Shown: positions 62,297-64,000 of the stretch, piece after piece
Numbering within the stretch: the stretch's first letter is position 1
How the letters are laid out: each line of letters begins with the position of its first letter
Source: Massilibacteroides vaginae
GTDB taxonomy: Bacteria; Bacteroidota; Bacteroidia; Bacteroidales; Tannerellaceae
Direction: 5' to 3'
DNA length: 64,000 nt
Assembly: GCF_900178525.1 (NCBI RefSeq)
Contig: NZ_FXDJ01000009.1
Span: 642,263-706,262, forward strand
Made by a program: the position numbers and the translations under genes
Notes under the pieces: generated by a model
What the model saw: the letters and a program-made list of their open reading frames with translations, nothing else
What the model was told of the DNA's origin: nothing
Databases searched by the model: none

Positions 62297-64000
62297 TTAT
62301 CCGCGTGTTTTCTGTTCTTTGTATTCGGTAGGCGTCATGCCAAACTGTTGTTTGAAGCATTTACTGAAATAACGCGGATCATTAATACCCACCATATAGG
62401 ATATCTGAGACATACTATAATCTCCGGTTTCGATGTATTCGGCAGCGCGTTTCACACGCATCTCCCTGATGAACTCAATGGGTGCTAAGCCTGTAAGCGC
62501 CTTTAATTTTTTAAAAAACACCGAACGGCTTACCGCCAGATCTTTCACCAGATCTTCCACAATCAAGTCTCCATTATCCATGTTCGCCTCCATGATCTCA
62601 ACCAACTTATTCAGGAAGTTTCTGTCGTTTTGAGACATGCCGGAAGTATCAATCGGGGCTTTTTTCTCGGTTTCAGACACCGGAGCCATCAATGTGGACC
62701 GGTAAAGTTCCTGAAGCTTTTTGTGTTGAGCCAGCAGATTTTCCACCCTTGCTTTCAGGTAGACAGAACTGAACGGCTTTGTTATATAATCGTCGGCACC
62801 GTACTTAAGTCCTTCCAATCTGTTTTCCAAGGCAGACTTAGCCGTTAATAAAATGATCGGGATATGGCTGGTAGAGAGGTTCTCTTTAATTATCCGGGTT
62901 AGTTCGAGTCCGTCTTTTTCAGGCATCATCACATCACTGATGATAATGTCCGGAATCAACGTAAGCGCTTTTTCTGCTCCTTCCTGACCGTTTAAGGCTT
63001 CGGCAATACGGAATTCGGAGGCAAAAACCGTTCTAAGGAATAAACGCAACTCGTCGTTGTCTTCCACAAGCAACATAACTTGTTTAGACGACTCATCGGT
63101 CAAGGTATCGGGTTGTTCCGGATTTATATTCAACTGCTTTTCCTGCCGAAGTTCCTGTTTGCCGGAATGGTCTGCCAAAATGAACTCTACAGTTTCGTCA
63201 AAATGCTCTTTCCCTTTTTTCAGTTCGACCGAGAATGTACTTCCTTCTCCCAGCTGGGTTTCAACGGAGACGGTTCCTTGGTGCATTTCGGCTAAATCTT
63301 TAACTAAAGAAAGCCCTATCCCTGTACTGGATTGATTAAACAGGTTCTTATCGACTATACTTTCGAAACGAACAAACAGGCTGTCTTTTTTATTGGCGGG
63401 AATACCTATTCCCTGATCCTGCACACCGAGACTGATGGTTTGTTCGTTCTCGCGGATAAACACCTTGATCATCTTGCCTATGGGTGTATATTTAAATGCG
63501 TTGGACAGTAGATTGAATATGATTTTTTCCAATTTATCGGCATCTGCCCATAAGTACAACTGTTCTTTTTCATGTTCAAACATAAAGTCGATTTTGTGTT
63601 CTTCCGCCAATACTTCAAAGTTAGACATGATATTTTTCACGAATGAAACTACCTCGATACGTTGTACACGTAGTTTCATTTTCTTGTTCTGCATTTTCCG
63701 GAAATCTAAAATCTGATTTACCAAGCGTAACATACGGTCTGTGTTTCTTTCAACCAATTGCAACTGCTTCATGGCTTCCGGTGTTTGAGGCGTATTTTTC
63801 ATCACATACTCTACCGGTCCGGCAATCAGGGTTAGCGGTGTTCGCAGCTCATGAGAAATATTCGTAAAAAAGCGAAGCTTGATGTCGGACACTTGTTGTT
63901 CTACCGAAACCTCACGTTTCAGACGGAAAATAGTAAACAGAATATAGACCGCAATAAAAATAATCCCTACTATTCCGAGTACATACAAGATGAGGGCCCA
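62297..64000 (-). CDS. Hybrid two-component system regulator (5' partial)
   Basis: The frame is open to the window edge; the first visible codons are in a membrane segment, so the periplasmic sensor is outside. Visible parts, in order: transmembrane helix, HisKA with the phospho-accepting His in NISHELRTPL, HATPase (NLLSNAFKYT, GIGIP, GIGLSLVKD), receiver with Asp in IISDVMMPEKDG, and an AraC-type HTH (VGINDPRYFSKCFKQQFGMT). Such one-piece regulators sense an oligosaccharide and switch on the adjacent polysaccharide locus, here DUF4861 and GH43-GH105, which follow 40 bases downstream. Confidence 0.95.
   Translation of the reverse strand, partial: WALILYVLGIVGIIFIAVYILFTIFRLKREVSVEQQVSDIKLRFFTNISHELRTPLTLIAGPVEYVMKNTPQTPEAMKQLQLVERNTDRMLRLVNQILDFRKMQNKKMKLRVQRIEVVSFVKNIMSNFEVLAEEHKIDFMFEHEKEQLYLWADADKLEKIIFNLLSNAFKYTPIGKMIKVFIRENEQTISLGVQDQGIGIPANKKDSLFVRFESIVDKNLFNQSSTGIGLSLVKDLAEMHQGTVSVETQLGEGSTFSVELKKGKEHFDETVEFILADHSGKQELRQEKQLNINPEQPDTLTDESSKQVMLLVEDNDELRLFLRTVFASEFRIAEALNGQEGAEKALTLIPDIIISDVMMPEKDGLELTRIIKENLSTSHIPIILLTAKSALENRLEGLKYGADDYITKPFSSVYLKARVENLLAQHKKLQELYRSTLMAPVSETEKKAPIDTSGMSQNDRNFLNKLVEIMEANMDNGDLIVEDLVKDLAVSRSVFFKKLKALTGLAPIEFIREMRVKRAAEYIETGDYSMSQISYMVGINDPRYFSKCFKQQFGMTPTEYKEQKTRG

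Overview
The window reads as chromosome of an anaerobic, gut- or oral-type Bacteroidales bacterium related to Parabacteroides, Tannerella or Dysgonomonas. The evidence is three SusC/SusD outer-membrane pairs, a hybrid two-component regulator, TAnnTTTG-type -7 promoter elements, the gene order trpB-E-G-D-C-F-A, and Bacteroidetes-restricted families (DUF4922, DUF4954, DUF4861). No rRNA, tRNA, CRISPR array, phage or IS transposase was seen. All family assignments were made by reading motifs, without database searches.

Layout. 1-4460: a SusC/SusD pair, cut at the left edge. 4655-5476: a water channel preceded by an octamer tandem repeat. 5483-6625: a YqhD-like alcohol dehydrogenase. 6681-13111: the complete trp operon on the minus strand, with trpF and trpA fused. 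Its leader (13417-13616) contains a consensus promoter, a 19-residue leader peptide with tandem Trp codons and an intrinsic terminator, which together form a classical attenuator. A divergent PLP lyase of the tryptophanase/tyrosine phenol-lyase family follows (13764-15224).

15296-25691: a peptide-utilisation divergon. A six-gene minus-strand operon encodes SusC, SusD, a surface lipoprotein, an M20 peptidase, a cyanophycinase-like S51 lipoprotein and a YfcC-type transporter. It faces an exported isoaspartyl peptidase. The pairing of cyanophycinase and isoaspartyl peptidase suggests uptake and breakdown of cyanophycin or another beta-aspartyl-linked peptide.

28906-51478: a 13-gene divergon that looks like a complete peptidoglycan/MurNAc salvage locus. 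The minus arm encodes a secreted amidase with an inserted golvesin-like domain, a GT2 protein, a DUF4922 protein, an AmpG-like permease, NamZ, an FAD/Fe-S D-lactate dehydrogenase, a MurK-like kinase and MurQ. The plus arm encodes SusC, SusD, a second NamZ, a sodium:solute symporter and a SpoIID-type glycan cleaver. The steps connect: strip the peptides, cut the glycan, release and import MurNAc, phosphorylate it, split off D-lactate and oxidise the lactate.

51747-56856: a biotin-dependent carboxyltransferase, DUF4954 and HflX. 58261-64000: a pectin-type module with a GH43-GH105 fusion, DUF4861 and a hybrid two-component regulator cut at the right edge. Two inverted copies of a ~260 bp noncoding module, each embedded in palindrome-rich repeats (26.2-27.1 kb and 57.4-58.2 kb), bracket the 31 kb that includes the peptidoglycan locus.
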